The notes: a model not told the origin generated them from the letters alone. Counted from the first letter of the stretch, positions 1-13,563 are shown. The stretch: 64,000 nucleotides of DNA from Geobacillus proteiniphilus (GCF_001908025.1 NZ_MQMG01000001.1:152302-216301), one strand, 5' to 3'. Numbers and translations: made by a program.

Positions 1-1473
1 TGGTATGTGGATCACTTCCATCCGGTCCAAGAGCGGCTGCGGAATCGCCGCCAAATGGTTGGCCGTGGCGATAAACATGACTTTCGATAGATCGTACGGC
101 TCTTCAATGTAATGGTCGCTGAACGTATGATTTTGCTCCGGATCAAGCACCTCCAGCATGGCCGCCGATGGATCGCCACGGAAGTCGCTCGACATTTTGT
201 CGATTTCATCGAGCAAGAAGACGGGGTTGATCGTGCCTGCTTTTTTCATCCCCTGGATAATGCGTCCCGGCATGGCGCCGACATACGTGCGGCGATGGCC
301 GCGAATTTCCGATTCGTCGCGGACGCCGCCGAGCGAAACACGGACGAAGCGGCGGCCGAGCGCTTTGGCGATCGAGCGGGCGAGCGACGTTTTGCCGACC
401 CCCGGCGGTCCGGCGAGGCAAAGAATCGGGCCTTTTAACGATTTCGTCAGCTGCTTGACGGATAAAAATTCAAGCACCCGTTCTTTCACTTTATCGAGCC
501 CGTAATGCTCTTCGTTTAAAATCGCTTCCGCCCGCTTAATGTCGTGGATGTCTTCCGTTTCTTTCGACCACGGCAAAGCGATGAGCCAATCGAGGTAGTT
601 GCGAATGACTGCGCTTTCCGCTGAGGTCGCCGGAATTTTTTCATAGCGGTCAAGCTCCTTCAATGCTGTTTGTTTCACATGCTCCGGCATGCCGGCCGCC
701 TCGATTTTTTCTTTCAGCTCCTCGACTTCGCCCGTTTTTCCTTCCTTTTCGCCAAGCTCTTTTTGAATCGCCTTCATTTGCTCGCGCAAATAGTACTCTT
801 TTTGCGTCCGCTCCATCGACTGCTTGACGCGGGCGCTGATCTTTTTCTCAAGCTGGAGCACTTCTTTTTCGTTGTGCAAAATTTGGATGATTTTATTGAG
901 GCGCTCTTTCACGTCGATCGTTTCTAAAATGCGCTGCTTTTCCTCAAGCTTAAGCGGCAAGTGCGAGGCGATGATGTCCGCCATTCGCCCCGGCTCATCG
1001 ATGTCGACGATCGAGGCGTAAATGTCGACCGACAGCCGCTTGGACAAGTTTATGTACTGCTCGAAATATTCAAGCATCGTCCGCTTGAGCGCCTCATCTT
1101 CCAAATCTTTCGCCGCCCGATCAGCAAACTTTTCGACTTTGACGAGAAAGTACGGCTCCTCGCTGATCACTTCCGTGATGAGCGCCCGGGCGACGCCTTC
1201 GACAAGCACGCGGAACGTGCCGTTCGGGAGTTTTAGAAGCTGCTTGACGCGCGCGATCGTTCCCATTTTATATAAGTCATCCATGTCCGGTTCGTCGATG
1301 GCAACGTCTTTTTGCGACGTCAGCAAAATCATATGATCCTCGACCATGGCTTGCTCGAGCGCTTTGACCGATTTCTCGCGCCCGACATCCAAATGGAGCA
1401 CCATCGTCGGAAACACGAGCAGCCCCCGCAGCGGCAAAAGCGGAACGACCGTCTCCTTTTTCTTTCCGTTCAC
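1..1473 (-). CDS. lonA: ATP-dependent protease LonA, N-terminal 491 residues (runs off window)
   Basis: Cytosolic AAA+ serine protease that degrades damaged and regulatory proteins. I chose the GTG at 1471-1473 because GGAGGT lies 7 bases upstream and the protein then starts with the Lon substrate-binding domain ([14 protein letters not shown]). Visible in order: LON domain to about residue 200, a coiled linker, Walker A GPPGVGKT at about 355-362, Walker B LLDEIDKM ending at residue 427, and sensor-1 FIATAN near 470. The Ser-Lys protease domain (family length about 775) lies beyond base 1. The gene follows lonB on the same strand, as in B. subtilis. Confidence 0.96.
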   Translation of the reverse strand, partial: MNGKKKETVVPLLPLRGLLVFPTMVLHLDVGREKSVKALEQAMVEDHMILLTSQKDVAIDEPDMDDLYKMGTIARVKQLLKLPNGTFRVLVEGVARALITEVISEEPYFLVKVEKFADRAAKDLEDEALKRTMLEYFEQYINLSKRLSVDIYASIVDIDEPGRMADIIASHLPLKLEEKQRILETIDVKERLNKIIQILHNEKEVLQLEKKISARVKQSMERTQKEYYLREQMKAIQKELGEKEGKTGEVEELKEKIEAAGMPEHVKQTALKELDRYEKIPATSAESAVIRNYLDWLIALPWSKETEDIHDIKRAEAILNEEHYGLDKVKERVLEFLSVKQLTKSLKGPILCLAGPPGVGKTSLARSIAKALGRRFVRVSLGGVRDESEIRGHRRTYVGAMPGRIIQGMKKAGTINPVFLLDEIDKMSSDFRGDPSAAMLEVLDPEQNHTFSDHYIEEPYDLSKVMFIATANHLAAIPQPLLDRMEVIHIP

Positions 1474-1507
1474 GCCGAACACCTCCATCTCTCGCTTCTA
1501 TTCGTTT

Positions 1508-1537
1508 ATTGTATAGTACGGTAGCCGGGTTTGTAAA
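1508..1537 (-). promoter_or_regulatory. Candidate sigma-A promoter of lonA
   Basis: On the minus strand TTTACA (1532-1537) and TACAAT (1508-1513) are separated by 18 bases and sit about 35 bases upstream of the lonA start. Inferred from consensus only. Confidence 0.5.
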
Positions 1538-1692
1538 ATTTGACGAACGAAAAAGCGCGCGGCGCTCCGTCTGCAGGCAAAGAAAAACCGACTTCAGCGA
1601 CGATCCGCTTGCGCCGAAGCCGTGCATAAAAGAGGCCGGGCGGGCCGCCCGCTTTCGTTGCCACTCGTTCGCCTTGCCGCCGTTTCCCTTGG

Positions 1693-3366
1693 CTAGACGA
1701 GCTTTTTCTCCGAGCGGTCCATAGCCGCTGGCAGCAGCGCGGGGCCGCGGCGGAGCGCCTCTTCGCCGAACACATGGACGAACACTTCCTCGAGGCGGCG
1801 GACGGCGATGATTTGAATGCCGCTGACTTCGCCTAGCAGCGATTGCATATTCTCAATCGGGATGATGACTTTTTTCGCCCCAGCTTGTTTGGCCGCTTTG
1901 ATTTTGGCGAACACGCCGCCGACCGGTTTCACGCAGCCACGGATGCTGATTTCTCCGGTCATCGCGACCGTATGATCGACTGGCAGCTGGTAAATGGCGG
2001 AATAAATGCCGACCGCAATCGCCACCCCGGCTGAAGGGCCGTCAACCGGCGCCCCGCCCGGAAAGTTGACATGAATGTCGTAGCGGTCCGCTGGCACGCC
2101 CATCGCCCGCAGCACCGTGATGACGTTTTCCGCCGAGCCGCGCGCCATGCTTTTGCGCCGCACCGATTTTTCTGCGCTGCCGATGCTTTCCTCCTCGACA
2201 ATGCCGGTGACATTGATCGATCCTTTTCCTTTCGCCGGCAAGGCGGTCACCTCAATTTCCAACAGCGCGCCGGTGTTCGGGCCGTACACGGCAAGGCCAT
2301 TGACGACGCCGACCGCCGGGGCAGACGCGATTTTCTTCTCATAGCGCGGAGTCATTTGGCTCGATTGAATGACCCATTCAATATCTTTGTCCAAAATGTT
2401 TTCTCGGTTTTCCGTGATGGCCAGGCCAGCGGCAATTTGCATCATGTTGACCGCCTCCCGCCCGTTGCGCGCATAGGCGGCAAGGAGGCGAATGCCGCTT
2501 TCTGACACGTTCAAGCGGACTTTTTCCGCCGCCTTTTTAGCGATGAGGGCAATTTCATCTTGGTCCAATTCACGGAAAAATACTTCCAGGCAACGGGAGC
2601 GAATGGCCGGAGGAATTTCGTTCGGGGTGCGCGTCGTCGCCCCGACAAGACGGAAATCAGCCGGCAGCCCATTTTGGAAAATATCGTGAATATGGCTTGG
2701 GATTTGCGGATTTTCTTTGCTGTAATAGGCGCTTTCAAAAAATACTTTCCGGTCCTCAAGCACTTTCAACAACTTGTTCATTTGGATCGGATGAAGCTCG
2801 CCGATTTCGTCGATGAATAAAACGCCGCCGTGGGCGTTCGTCACCGCCCCTTGCTTCGGCTGGGGAATGCCGGCTTGCCCCATCGCCCCGGCCCCCTGGT
2901 AAATCGGGTCGTGCACCGAACCGATGAGCGGGTCGGCGATGCCGCGCTCGTCAAAGCGCGCCGTCGTCGCATCGAGCTCCACGAACACCGCATTTTTCTT
3001 AAACGGGGAGAGCGGATTTTTTTTCGCTTCCTCAAGCACGAGCCGAGCAGCCGCCGTCTTGCCGACGCCGGGCGGCCCGTAAATGATGACATGCTGCGGG
3101 TTCGGGCCGCATAAAGCCGCTTTTAACGCCTTGATGCCATCTTCCTGACCGACGATGTCGTCAAAACTTTTCGGCCGTACTTTTTCCGCCAGCGGCTCGG
3201 TGAGCGAAATCGAACGCAGCTTGCGGAGCTGTTCCATCTCTTTGCGCGACTCTTTATCAATCGAAACTTTTTGTACGCGCTGCCCTCTTAGCAAATTCCA
3301 AAAATAAAGGCCGATGATGACCCCGAAAAACAGCTGGATGACCAGTACGATGTTCGTCCAATCCAT
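1693..3366 (-). CDS. lonB: ATP-dependent protease LonB
   Basis: Forespore-type Lon-like protease, 557 residues. The start at 3366 follows AGGAGGATATCGGGGC and gives MDWTNIVLVIQ, one N-terminal membrane-spanning or peripheral helix (residues 4-25). An upstream in-frame start would place the ribosome-binding site inside the coding region. Walker A GPPGVGKT is at about 97-104 and a Walker B LFIDEIGEL follows. The C-terminal Lon protease domain shows the catalytic serine in DGPSAGVA (about S445) and the lysine in GGVFAKIKA (about K488). It lacks the large LonA N-terminal domain. It sits between clpX and lonA, the B. subtilis order. A sigma-F-like promoter precedes it. Confidence 0.95.
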   Translation of the reverse strand: MDWTNIVLVIQLFFGVIIGLYFWNLLRGQRVQKVSIDKESRKEMEQLRKLRSISLTEPLAEKVRPKSFDDIVGQEDGIKALKAALCGPNPQHVIIYGPPGVGKTAAARLVLEEAKKNPLSPFKKNAVFVELDATTARFDERGIADPLIGSVHDPIYQGAGAMGQAGIPQPKQGAVTNAHGGVLFIDEIGELHPIQMNKLLKVLEDRKVFFESAYYSKENPQIPSHIHDIFQNGLPADFRLVGATTRTPNEIPPAIRSRCLEVFFRELDQDEIALIAKKAAEKVRLNVSESGIRLLAAYARNGREAVNMMQIAAGLAITENRENILDKDIEWVIQSSQMTPRYEKKIASAPAVGVVNGLAVYGPNTGALLEIEVTALPAKGKGSINVTGIVEEESIGSAEKSVRRKSMARGSAENVITVLRAMGVPADRYDIHVNFPGGAPVDGPSAGVAIAVGIYSAIYQLPVDHTVAMTGEISIRGCVKPVGGVFAKIKAAKQAGAKKVIIPIENMQSLLGEVSGIQIIAVRRLEEVFVHVFGEEALRRGPALLPAAMDRSEKKLV

Positions 3367-3406
3367 GCCCCGATATCCTCCTGCCTTTAGATGGTATGTA
3401 GTATGA

Positions 3407-3436
3407 TAGTATCTCCGCGAACTGGCGGGAATAAAC
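3407..3436 (-). promoter_or_regulatory. Candidate sigma-F promoter of lonB
   Basis: Minus strand reads GTTTA (3432-3436), 15 bases, then GGAGATACTA (3407-3416). The second element fits the sigma-F -10 consensus GGNNANAHTR at every defined position, spacing is the canonical 15, and the -35 matches GYATA at 4 of 5. B. subtilis lonB is known to be a forespore sigma-F gene. Confidence 0.6.
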
Positions 3437-3473
3437 AAAAAAAGCGCCGGCCGGCGCCCAGGGCATGGGCGGC

Positions 3474-3507
3474 AAAAAAAAGAAACCGCCGAAAAAAGGC
3501 GGTTTTC
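3474..3507 (-). terminator. Rho-independent terminator of clpX
   Basis: The minus strand has the stem AACCGCC/GGCGGTT (3498-3504 with 3484-3490) followed by an uninterrupted run of U, directly after the clpX stop codon. Confidence 0.85.
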
Positions 3508-3510
3508 CCA

Positions 3511-4776
3511 TCAGGCAGATGTTTTCCGTTCCAGCTCGATCACCGTGCCATCATGGCGGATCAGCGTCGGCGGCTTTGTACCGCGCACCGTATCAAGCGT
3601 AATGATGCACTTTTGCACATCTTCGCGCGACGGCAGCTCAAACATCACATCGAGCATAATGCCTTCGATGATCGAGCGAAGGCCGCGCGCCCCCGTTTTC
3701 CGCTCAATCGCTTTTTTCGCGATTTCGCGGAGCGCCGCTTCTTCAAACTCGAGCTCAACGCCGTCAAGCTCAAGCATTTTTTGGTATTGCTTCACAATGG
3801 CATTTTTCGGTTTCGTCAAAATGTCAATCAACGCCTGTTCGTCGAGCGGCTCGAGCGTCGTAATGACCGGCAGACGGCCGATGAACTCCGGAATGAGTCC
3901 GAATTTGAGTAAGTCTTCCGGCAGCACTTTCGACAACAAGTTTTTCTCGTCGACATCCGTCTGGTTCATTTCCGCGCCAAAACCGATCACTTTTTTGCCA
4001 AGACGGCGCTTGATGATCGGCTCAATGCCGTCAAACGCTCCACCGCAAATGAACAAAATGTTCGTCGTATCGATTTGAATGAATTCTTGATGCGGATGTT
4101 TGCGGCCGCCCTGCGGCGGAACGCTGGCAATTGTGCCTTCCAAAATTTTCAACAGCGCCTGCTGCACCCCTTCGCCGGATACGTCGCGGGTGATGGAAGG
4201 GTTTTCCGATTTGCGGGCGATTTTGTCGATTTCGTCAATGTAAATAATGCCTTTTTCCGCCCGTTCGACGTCATAATCAGCCGCTTGGATGAGCTTTAAC
4301 AAAATGTTTTCGACGTCTTCGCCAACATAGCCGGCCTCCGTAAGCGAGGTGGCATCGGCGATGGCAAACGGCACGTTCAAAATGCGCGCCAATGTTTGCG
4401 CCAGCAGCGTTTTCCCGCTCCCGGTCGGCCCGATCATTAAAATGTTGCTTTTCGACAGCTCGACATCATCGATTTTGCTGCCGGAATTGATCCGTTTATA
4501 ATGGTTGTAAACAGCAACGGCGAGCGATTTTTTCGCCTCATCTTGACCGATGACGTACTCATCTAGAATTTCCCGAATTTCCAACGGTTTCGGCACGTCT
4601 TTAAATTCAAATTCCTCTTCATTGCCGAGCTCCTCTTCAACAATTTCCGTGCATAGCTCAATGCACTCGTCGCAAATGTAAACCCCCGGACCGGCAACGA
4701 GCTTTCGCACTTGATCCTGTGTTTTGCCGCAGAACGAGCATTTCAACTGCCCTTTTTCATCATTGAATTTAAACAT
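3511..4776 (-). CDS. clpX: ATP-dependent Clp protease ATP-binding subunit ClpX
   Basis: AAA+ unfoldase that feeds substrates to ClpP, 421 residues. The start at 4776 is preferred over the GTG three codons upstream because AAGGGG is 8 bases from the ATG but only 3 from the GTG, and because family members begin MFKFN. The zinc-binding domain uses C13, C16, C35 and C38. Walker A GPTGSGKT and Walker [11 protein letters not shown] follow. The ClpP-docking IGF loop (VIGFGAEM) is present, as is a C-terminal small AAA+ lid. It is separated from tig by a terminator, so it is probably its own transcription unit. Confidence 0.97.
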   Translation of the reverse strand: MFKFNDEKGQLKCSFCGKTQDQVRKLVAGPGVYICDECIELCTEIVEEELGNEEEFEFKDVPKPLEIREILDEYVIGQDEAKKSLAVAVYNHYKRINSGSKIDDVELSKSNILMIGPTGSGKTLLAQTLARILNVPFAIADATSLTEAGYVGEDVENILLKLIQAADYDVERAEKGIIYIDEIDKIARKSENPSITRDVSGEGVQQALLKILEGTIASVPPQGGRKHPHQEFIQIDTTNILFICGGAFDGIEPIIKRRLGKKVIGFGAEMNQTDVDEKNLLSKVLPEDLLKFGLIPEFIGRLPVITTLEPLDEQALIDILTKPKNAIVKQYQKMLELDGVELEFEEAALREIAKKAIERKTGARGLRSIIEGIMLDVMFELPSREDVQKCIITLDTVRGTKPPTLIRHDGTVIELERKTSA

Positions 4777-4862
4777 ATCATTCACCCCTTGCCAACGAAA
4801 TCGCGCCTGCTTATGTATCCATTTCCGCCATCTCTTATGTCGTAAAAACGTATGTATTCGCT

Positions 4863-4868
4863 ATTTTA
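4863..4868 (-). promoter_or_regulatory. Candidate extended -10 promoter of clpX
   Basis: Minus strand TGG-TAAAAT gives an extended -10 about 90 bases upstream of clpX. I found no good -35. Tentative. Confidence 0.35.
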
Positions 4869-4949
4869 CCATAAATGTTCCTGAAAAAGCGAATGAAAAA
4901 ACCGTTATCTGTTTAGAAAAGTTTGAAAATTGCCGCTCAGGCGCCATTG

Positions 4950-4994
4950 TTGTGGATAAAGAACAAGGCACGAACGTCTCGCGCCTTGTTCTTT
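4950..4994 (-). terminator. Terminator of tig
   Basis: A perfect 12-base stem, AAAGAACAAGGC with GCCTTGTTCTTT, lies 13 bases after the tig stop codon. The following U tract is short. Confidence 0.7.
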
Positions 4995-5006
4995 CCTTAA
5001 GATATA

Positions 5007-6293
5007 TTATGCCGCAACCTTGCTGTGCTCTACAAGAAAATCGACTGTTTTCCGCCATTTCAAATCTTCTTTGACGCCATCTAAGCTGCCGAGCAGCTCT
5101 TTCAGCTTGTCCACGCTCAGCTTGTAGGCTTCCGCCATTTTTTCGAGCTCTTTGTTTACTTCCTCGTCGGTTACTTCAATGTTTTCGGCCTTCGCGATCG
5201 CCTCGAGCGTCAGCGCCGCGCGCACCCGTTTTTCCGCATCCTCTCTCATTTGCTCGCGCAACGCGGCTTCGTCTTGGCCGGAGAATTGATAATACAACTG
5301 CAAGTTCAAACCTTGCATTTGCAGGCGTTGGTCAAATTCGCGAAGCATCCGGTCGGTTTCGTTTTTGATCATAACCTCCGGAATATCCATTTCGGCGTTG
5401 GCTGCCGCTTTTTCGACAACCGCATTGCGCAAGGCAGCTTCGGCTTCGTTCTTTTTCGCCTCTTCCAAACGGGCGCGAATTTTCGCCTTCAGTTCGTCAA
5501 GCGTTTCGACTTCTTCATCGACGTCTTTGGCAAACTCGTCGTCCAAAGCCGGCAATTGCTTCGCTTTCACTTCATGCACTTTCACTTTAAACGTCGCCGG
5601 TTTGCCGGCCAATTGCTTCGCGTGGTATTCATCCGGGAATGTGACTTGGATTTCTTTTTCCTCGCCGGCTTTCATGCCGACAAGCTGTTCTTCAAACCCC
5701 GGAATGAACGTTCCAGAACCGATTTCAAGCGAATAGTTCTCCGCCTTGCCGCCTTCAAACGGCTCGCCGTCGACAAATCCTTCGAAATCGATGACGACCG
5801 TATCACCGTTTTCCACTGTCCCGTCTTCTTTCACGACAAGTTCAGCGTAATCTTCTTGCAGGCGTTTCAGTTCGTTTTCGACATCTTCGTCCGTCACGGT
5901 TGTATCCATTTTTTCCACTTCAAGCCCTTTGTATTGACCGAGCTTCACTTCCGGCTTTACGGTCACTTTCGCTTTGAAAATTAAGCTTTTGCCTTTTTCC
6001 ATTTGCTCAATGTCAATCTCCGGCATTGACACCGGTTCGATGCCTGCCTCTTCGACGGCTTTGGCATACGCCTCTGGCAGCAAAATGTCGAGCGCATCTT
6101 GATAGAGCACTTCGACGCCGAAGCGTTTTTCAAACAGAACGCGCGGCACTTTCCCCTTGCGGAAGCCCGGAAGCGTGATGTTTTTCACCACTTTTTTAAA
6201 CGCGGCGTCCAAGCCTTTGTTCACTTTCTCGGCGTCGACCTCAACGGTCAATACGCCTTCGTTCCCTTCAAGCTTTTCCCATTTGACTGACAT
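5007..6293 (-). CDS. tig: Trigger factor (ribosome-bound chaperone, prolyl isomerase)
   Basis: Chaperone that binds nascent chains at the ribosome exit tunnel, 428 residues. The start at 6293 ([10 protein letters not shown]) follows GGAGGGAACAAGG; the longer frame begins with a GTG inside the ribosome-binding region. The ribosome-binding domain has the signature GFRKGKVPR near residue 45. The FKBP-type PPIase domain spans about 160-240 ([17 protein letters not shown]) and the helical C-terminal arms follow. The gene sits between ysoA and clpX and has its own promoter in the ysoA-tig gap. Confidence 0.97.
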   Translation of the reverse strand: MSVKWEKLEGNEGVLTVEVDAEKVNKGLDAAFKKVVKNITLPGFRKGKVPRVLFEKRFGVEVLYQDALDILLPEAYAKAVEEAGIEPVSMPEIDIEQMEKGKSLIFKAKVTVKPEVKLGQYKGLEVEKMDTTVTDEDVENELKRLQEDYAELVVKEDGTVENGDTVVIDFEGFVDGEPFEGGKAENYSLEIGSGTFIPGFEEQLVGMKAGEEKEIQVTFPDEYHAKQLAGKPATFKVKVHEVKAKQLPALDDEFAKDVDEEVETLDELKAKIRARLEEAKKNEAEAALRNAVVEKAAANAEMDIPEVMIKNETDRMLREFDQRLQMQGLNLQLYYQFSGQDEAALREQMREDAEKRVRAALTLEAIAKAENIEVTDEEVNKELEKMAEAYKLSVDKLKELLGSLDGVKEDLKWRKTVDFLVEHSKVAA

Positions 6294-6415
6294 CCTTGTT
6301 CCCTCCACCTGAAATCATTGCTCGGACCATAGCGCACTCCGCTTGTCCAGATCTTTTTATGATGCCCGATTATGTAGACAAGTATGCGAAAACAGATACA
6401 TAGCACAGCCATTAT

Positions 6416-6443
6416 ATTATACCATACAACAGCCATGTTTCAA
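6416..6443 (-). promoter_or_regulatory. Candidate sigma-A promoter of tig
   Basis: TTGAAA (6438-6443), 16-base spacer, TATAAT (6416-6421) on the minus strand, just after the ysoA stop and about 120 bases before tig. Confidence 0.65.
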
Positions 6444-6457
6444 CAGAGAACGAGCCA

Positions 6458-7438
6458 TTAGAGGGAGGAAAGTTCCTCTATTTCATATAGTTTTTGGCAA
6501 AGCCTTGCCATCTCCGCCGCCTCCACACCGTAGCGGTCGGCCAAGGCGGCCGCGTCAGCATCCAAGCCTAAAAACCGGCTCGCCATCCAATGGAGAGCAG
6601 CAAGCCAGGCCGCTGCATCCGCCGGCTCCGGCGGAAACGGGTACAACACATATGCATAGCGAAGCCAAATGTCCGCCGCCGTTTCATACAAACTCGGGCT
6701 TTCCGCCGCGAGCTGCTGTTCAAGCCGACCCAGCAACGATGAAGCAAATTCCGTTTCCGTCTGTTCGTCCAACGCTGACGGGACGACCTCCATGCAACGG
6801 CCAAATTTCTCAACCGTCACCGTTTCGTTGACTCGCTTCCCTGTCAACAGGCGAAGGAGCATCGTTTTCGCCATCGGGCTTTTTTCCGGTGCGCGTAAAT
6901 ATTGCTTGAGCAACGGCAGCACCGGCTCGATGTCTTCTTTTTCCAGTTGTTTAATCAGTTGCAGCTGCTCAGCAATGTCCCCGGACTCAAGCAGCCGTCT
7001 CACCCGCTTCCACTCCGCGGGCGGAAGCGTGCGGGCATTCATTTTTTCACTGAATCGAAGCAGCTGGTGAAGCTGTTCGCGCAGCGAAACGGATAGCGAC
7101 GGACGGCGCAAGGCGTGGCGGATCACGGTTTCGGCCTTGCTGTATCGATTCGTTTGCAACAATATGGCAATATACATTTGCAACAGTTCACCGTTGCCCG
7201 GTTGCTCGTCAAGCAAACCGGCAAGACGCCGCTCCGCCTCATCATATTCCCCAAGCTCATAGCAACAGACAGCCAGCCCAAGCCGAACCGGAAAGCTGTG
7301 GTCGCCAAGCTGTTCGGCGGCGCACAAAAAGCGGAGCGCTTCTTTATATCGCTTCGCCTCGAGCGCAGCAAACGCCTCTTCCATCAGCCGTTCTTTTGTT
7401 TGCGGAAACATGATGATTTTTCCTTTTTTCCCGGCCAT
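6458..7438 (-). CDS. ysoA: TPR-repeat protein YsoA
   Basis: Protein of unknown function, 326 residues, cytosolic (no signal or membrane helix). The start at 7438 (MAGKKGK) follows GGGAGCGGGCGAAG. The first 120 residues contain two to three tetratricopeptide-like helical pairs (ALEAKRYKEALRFLCAAEQL, YELGEYDEAERRLAGLLDEQ, NRYSKAETVIRHAL), which suggest protein-protein interaction. The rest is helical without a recognised catalytic motif. The position between leuD and tig is that of B. subtilis ysoA. A weak promoter precedes it, so it may be independent of the leu operon. Confidence 0.8.
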   Translation of the reverse strand: MAGKKGKIIMFPQTKERLMEEAFAALEAKRYKEALRFLCAAEQLGDHSFPVRLGLAVCCYELGEYDEAERRLAGLLDEQPGNGELLQMYIAILLQTNRYSKAETVIRHALRRPSLSVSLREQLHQLLRFSEKMNARTLPPAEWKRVRRLLESGDIAEQLQLIKQLEKEDIEPVLPLLKQYLRAPEKSPMAKTMLLRLLTGKRVNETVTVEKFGRCMEVVPSALDEQTETEFASSLLGRLEQQLAAESPSLYETAADIWLRYAYVLYPFPPEPADAAAWLAALHWMASRFLGLDADAAALADRYGVEAAEMARLCQKLYEIEELSSL

Positions 7439-7468
7439 CTTCGCCCGCTCCCATTTGCATTTACCATC

Positions 7469-7497
7469 AGTGTAACAAGTTTTCCCTCGCGAAACAA
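7469..7497 (-). promoter_or_regulatory. Possible promoter of ysoA
   Basis: TTGTTT (7492-7497), 17-base spacer, TACACT (7469-7474) on the minus strand, 31 bases before ysoA. Weak but correctly spaced. Confidence 0.4.
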
Positions 7498-7642
7498 CCC
7501 GCGTCTTGCTGGGTAACACAAGCCGCTTGTTTGCCGAAAAGCAGCCGGCCTCTGGACGCAGACGCCGTCAAACGCGAAAAAGGCTGCTCCCGCCGATTGG
7601 CAGAGCAACCCATCTCTCCTTGCCGCCCGGAACACATGGCGC

Positions 7643-8236
7643 TTACGGCCGTGGACAATGCCGTCGTTCGTAGGCGGCGATATGCGCTTCGTACACAAAC
7701 GTCAAATCAATTTCGTCCCATCCTTTTAGCAACAGCTGTTTTCGATACGGGTCGATGTCAAACGGACGCGAAAATCCTTCATCGTCAAATACCCGCTGTT
7801 CTTCAAGCGAAACCGTCAGTTCATAGTCTGCGCGCTCGCTTTGGCGCAGCAAGTAGCGGACATCCTCTTTATCCAGCCGGATCGGCAACAGCCCATTTTT
7901 TAAGCAGTTGTTGTAAAAAATATCGGCAAACGATGGGGCAATGATGACGCGGAATCCGTAATCTTGCAGCGCCCACGGCGCATGTTCGCGCGATGAGCCG
8001 CAGCCGAAGTTTTCATCGGCGACTAAAATCGTCGCCCCTTCGTTTTCCGGGCGGTTGAGCTCAAACTCCGGATTTGGCGTGCCGTCGCTCAAATACCGCC
8101 AATCGTAAAAGAGAAACTGGCCAAAGCCGGTGCGTTCAATCCGTTTCAAAAACTGCTTTGGAATGATTTGATCGGTATCAATATTCGCACGATCGATGCC
8201 GGCGGTTTTTCCGCGATGGATCGTAAACGGCTTCAT
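7643..8236 (-). CDS. leuD: 3-isopropylmalate dehydratase small subunit
   Basis: Swivel-domain subunit that pairs with LeuC to isomerise 2-isopropylmalate to 3-isopropylmalate in leucine synthesis; 197 residues, normal length. Signature motifs: IDTDQIIPKQFLKRI near residue 20 and NFGCGSSREHAPWAL near 75. The ATG at 8236 follows GGGGGAAAGGACG. It is the last gene of the ilvB-leuD operon, 96 bases after leuC. No strong terminator is obvious downstream; an interrupted GCAGCC/GGCTGC stem around 7540-7590 is the only candidate. Confidence 0.96.
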   Translation of the reverse strand: MKPFTIHRGKTAGIDRANIDTDQIIPKQFLKRIERTGFGQFLFYDWRYLSDGTPNPEFELNRPENEGATILVADENFGCGSSREHAPWALQDYGFRVIIAPSFADIFYNNCLKNGLLPIRLDKEDVRYLLRQSERADYELTVSLEEQRVFDDEGFSRPFDIDPYRKQLLLKGWDEIDLTFVYEAHIAAYERRHCPRP

Positions 8237-8332
8237 CGTCCTTTCCCCCTTCCGTTATGGATGTCACTGATGGCAAAGGAGCTCGGCTTCCTAGGATGCC
8301 GCGCCGCCTCTTTTGCCATCACGATCGTCAAT

Positions 8333-9748
8333 TTAACAGACCGGCTCGGCTTCAAGCTGGCGCACATCGACAAAATGTCCGTAAATCGCAGCCGCCGCGG
8401 CCATCACCGGGCTGACGAGATGCGTGCGCGCCCCTTTTCCTTGCCGCCCTTCAAAGTTGCGGTTCGACGTTGACGCACAGTGCTCGCCTTCTGGGATGAT
8501 GTCCGGGTTCATGCCCAAACAGGCGCTGCAACCGGAGTCGCGCCACTCAAAACCGGCGTCGATGAAAATTTGCGCCAACCCTTCCGCCTCGGCTTGTTTT
8601 TTCACTTGCTGCGATCCAGGCACGACGAGCGCCCGTACACCCGGAGCCACTTTTTTCCCTTTCACGATGCTCGCCGCCGCGCGCAAATCGCTGAGGCGTG
8701 AGTTGGTGCACGAACCGATGAAGACGTGCTGCACCGGAATATCCGTAATCGGCGTGCCCGGCTTGAGCCCCATGTACTCAAGCGCCCGGCGCACCGCGTT
8801 TTGCTCTGTTTTGCTTTCAAATTGCTCGGGATGCGGCACGACGCCATCGACGGAAGTGCTCATCGCGGGGTTCGTCCCCCACGTCACCATCGGAGCGATC
8901 GTCGACGCATCGATTTCAATCGTTTTATCGTATTCCGCCCCCTCATCGCTTGCAAGCGCCCGCCACCGTTCCACCGCCTTGTCAAACTCCTCGCCTTTTG
9001 GCGCATATTTGCGGCCGCGCAAATAGGCAAACGTCGTTTCATCCGGGCTGATGAGGCCGGCTCTCGCCCCAGCTTCAATCGACATGTTGCAAATCGTCAT
9101 TCGCTCTTCCATCGACATGCGTCGGATCGCTTCGCCTGTAAATTCGATAATATAACCGGTGCCGACGCCAACGCCATAGCGGCCGATAATGGCCAAGATG
9201 ACATCTTTGGCGGTCACTCCTTTGCCGAGGCGGCCGTTGATGCAGATTTGCAGCGTTTTCGGCTTATGCTGCCAAAGCGTTTGTGTAGCCAATACATGCT
9301 CGACTTCGCTCGTGCCGATGCCAAACGCCAAGGCGCCAAACGCCCCGTGCGTCGACGTATGGCTGTCGCCGCAAACGATCGTTTTCCCCGGCTGGGTCAA
9401 CCCGAGCTCTGGGCCGATGACGTGAACGATTCCTTGCTCTTCGCTGTGTAGGTCGGCGAGCGGAATGCCGAACTCGCGGCAGTTGCGCTCAAGCGCAGCG
9501 ATTTGGTTGCGCGCCACTTCGTCGGTAATCACAAATCGGTTAACGGTCGGCACGTTATGGTCCATCGTCGCAAAGGTCAAATCCGGCCGCCGCACCTTCC
9601 GCCCTTTTTGCCGCAATCCTTCAAACGCTTGCGGCGAGGTCACTTCATGCACTAAGTGCAAATCGATGTACAATAAATCCGGTTTGCCCTCCTCACGGTA
9701 GACGACGTGGTTTTCCCAAATTTTATCGATGATCGTTTTCGGCTTCAT
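8333..9748 (-). CDS. leuC: 3-isopropylmalate dehydratase large subunit
   Basis: Aconitase-family [4Fe-4S] subunit of isopropylmalate isomerase, 471 residues. Cluster cysteines are visible in [13 protein letters not shown] and in SACLGMNPD. The substrate-site [12 protein letters not shown] and the N-terminal DHNVPT are present. The ATG at 9748 follows GCGAGGTGAAAGCC. It lies 20 bases after leuB and upstream of its partner leuD, so the two subunits are co-transcribed. Confidence 0.97.
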   Translation of the reverse strand: MKPKTIIDKIWENHVVYREEGKPDLLYIDLHLVHEVTSPQAFEGLRQKGRKVRRPDLTFATMDHNVPTVNRFVITDEVARNQIAALERNCREFGIPLADLHSEEQGIVHVIGPELGLTQPGKTIVCGDSHTSTHGAFGALAFGIGTSEVEHVLATQTLWQHKPKTLQICINGRLGKGVTAKDVILAIIGRYGVGVGTGYIIEFTGEAIRRMSMEERMTICNMSIEAGARAGLISPDETTFAYLRGRKYAPKGEEFDKAVERWRALASDEGAEYDKTIEIDASTIAPMVTWGTNPAMSTSVDGVVPHPEQFESKTEQNAVRRALEYMGLKPGTPITDIPVQHVFIGSCTNSRLSDLRAAASIVKGKKVAPGVRALVVPGSQQVKKQAEAEGLAQIFIDAGFEWRDSGCSACLGMNPDIIPEGEHCASTSNRNFEGRQGKGARTHLVSPVMAAAAAIYGHFVDVRQLEAEPVC

Positions 9749-9768
9749 TGGCTTTCACCTCGCACGTC

Positions 9769-10884
9769 TTAGGCATAAACGGTCATAATTTGAGCAATGG
9801 CCGTATAATCCAGCACCGCCGTTTTGATTTCTTCGACCATTTCGTTCGTGGATACGATGCGGCCGCCGCTTGGCGCCAAGTCGGCGGTGCGCAAACCTAG
9901 GGCGAGCGCCTGCCGCACCGCGTGCTCTACCGCCTCCGCTTCCGCGGTGAGCCCGAACGACAGGCGAAGCATCATCGCGGCCGACAAAATCGCCGCAATC
10001 GGATTGGCTTTGTTCATGCCGGCGATATCAGGCGCTGAACCGTGCACCGGCTCATACAAGCTCGGACCGGAAGCGGATAAGCTGGCTGACGGCAGCATCC
10101 CGAGCGAACCGGACAACATGGAGGCTTCATCGCTTAAAATGTCGCCAAACATGTTTTCTGTCACAATGACATCAAACTGCTTCGGCGCACGGATGAGCTG
10201 CATCGCGGCATTGTCAACAAGCATATGCTCAAGCGTGACGTCCGGAAACTGCTTCGCCACCTCTTCGGCCACTTCCCGCCATAGACGGCTTGACGAAAGG
10301 ACGTTCGCCTTGTCGACCGAAGTCACTTTTTTCTTCCGCCCGCGTGCGAGTATAAACGCCATGCGGACGATCCGCTCAATTTCTTCCTTTTTATATAACA
10401 AGGTGTCCACTGCTTTTTCTTCGCCGTTTTCGACGACGCGGCCGCTCGGCTGGCCGAAGTAAATGCCGCCGGTCAGCTCGCGGACGATGACAAAATCGAC
10501 GCCTTGCACGAGATCCGGTTTTAACGGCGAAGCGGAAACCAAACTGTCATAGCAAACAACCGGCCGCAAGTTGGCATATAAGTCGAGCTGCTTGCGAATG
10601 GCAAGCAATCCTTTTTCCGGGCGCAAATGCGGAGGGTTGTCATCCCACTTCGGACCGCCGACCGCCCCAAGCAGCACCGCATCGCTTTCTCGGCAAAGGC
10701 GGAGCGTTTCCTCGGGGAGCGGCGTCCCCGCCTCATCGATCGCCGCTCCACCGATCAATCCATATTCAAACGTAAACTCGTGGCCAAACCGGATGCCGAC
10801 CGCTTTTAATACCTCGACCGCTCCGGACGTCACTTCTTTGCCGATGCCATCCCCTGGCAAGACGGCAATCCGATAGTTTCCCAT
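9769..10884 (-). CDS. leuB: 3-isopropylmalate dehydrogenase
   Basis: NAD-dependent oxidative decarboxylase giving 2-oxoisocaproate in leucine synthesis, 371 residues. Motifs: [10 protein letters not shown] at the N-terminus, the [10 protein letters not shown] loop near 140, the substrate and metal region in [16 protein letters not shown] near 240, and the NAD site in [12 protein letters not shown] near 280. The start follows GGGGGGATTCAG. It sits 17 bases after leuA in the same operon. Confidence 0.97.
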   Translation of the reverse strand: MGNYRIAVLPGDGIGKEVTSGAVEVLKAVGIRFGHEFTFEYGLIGGAAIDEAGTPLPEETLRLCRESDAVLLGAVGGPKWDDNPPHLRPEKGLLAIRKQLDLYANLRPVVCYDSLVSASPLKPDLVQGVDFVIVRELTGGIYFGQPSGRVVENGEEKAVDTLLYKKEEIERIVRMAFILARGRKKKVTSVDKANVLSSSRLWREVAEEVAKQFPDVTLEHMLVDNAAMQLIRAPKQFDVIVTENMFGDILSDEASMLSGSLGMLPSASLSASGPSLYEPVHGSAPDIAGMNKANPIAAILSAAMMLRLSFGLTAEAEAVEHAVRQALALGLRTADLAPSGGRIVSTNEMVEEIKTAVLDYTAIAQIMTVYA

Positions 10885-10901
10885 TCTGAATCCCCCCGTT
10901 T

Positions 10902-13497
<2,596 letters not shown>

Positions 13498-13563
13498 CTA
13501 CGCTTGGCCGCCCCTTGTTTGGCGGTTCCATGAAGCAATCAGCGCTGTTTTGTATGATAGCTG

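Noticed and set aside
8237..8332. Short open frame in the leuC-leuD gap overlapping the leuD start
   Set aside because: 28 codons, no ribosome-binding site, no recognisable sequence; gap treated as a spacer.
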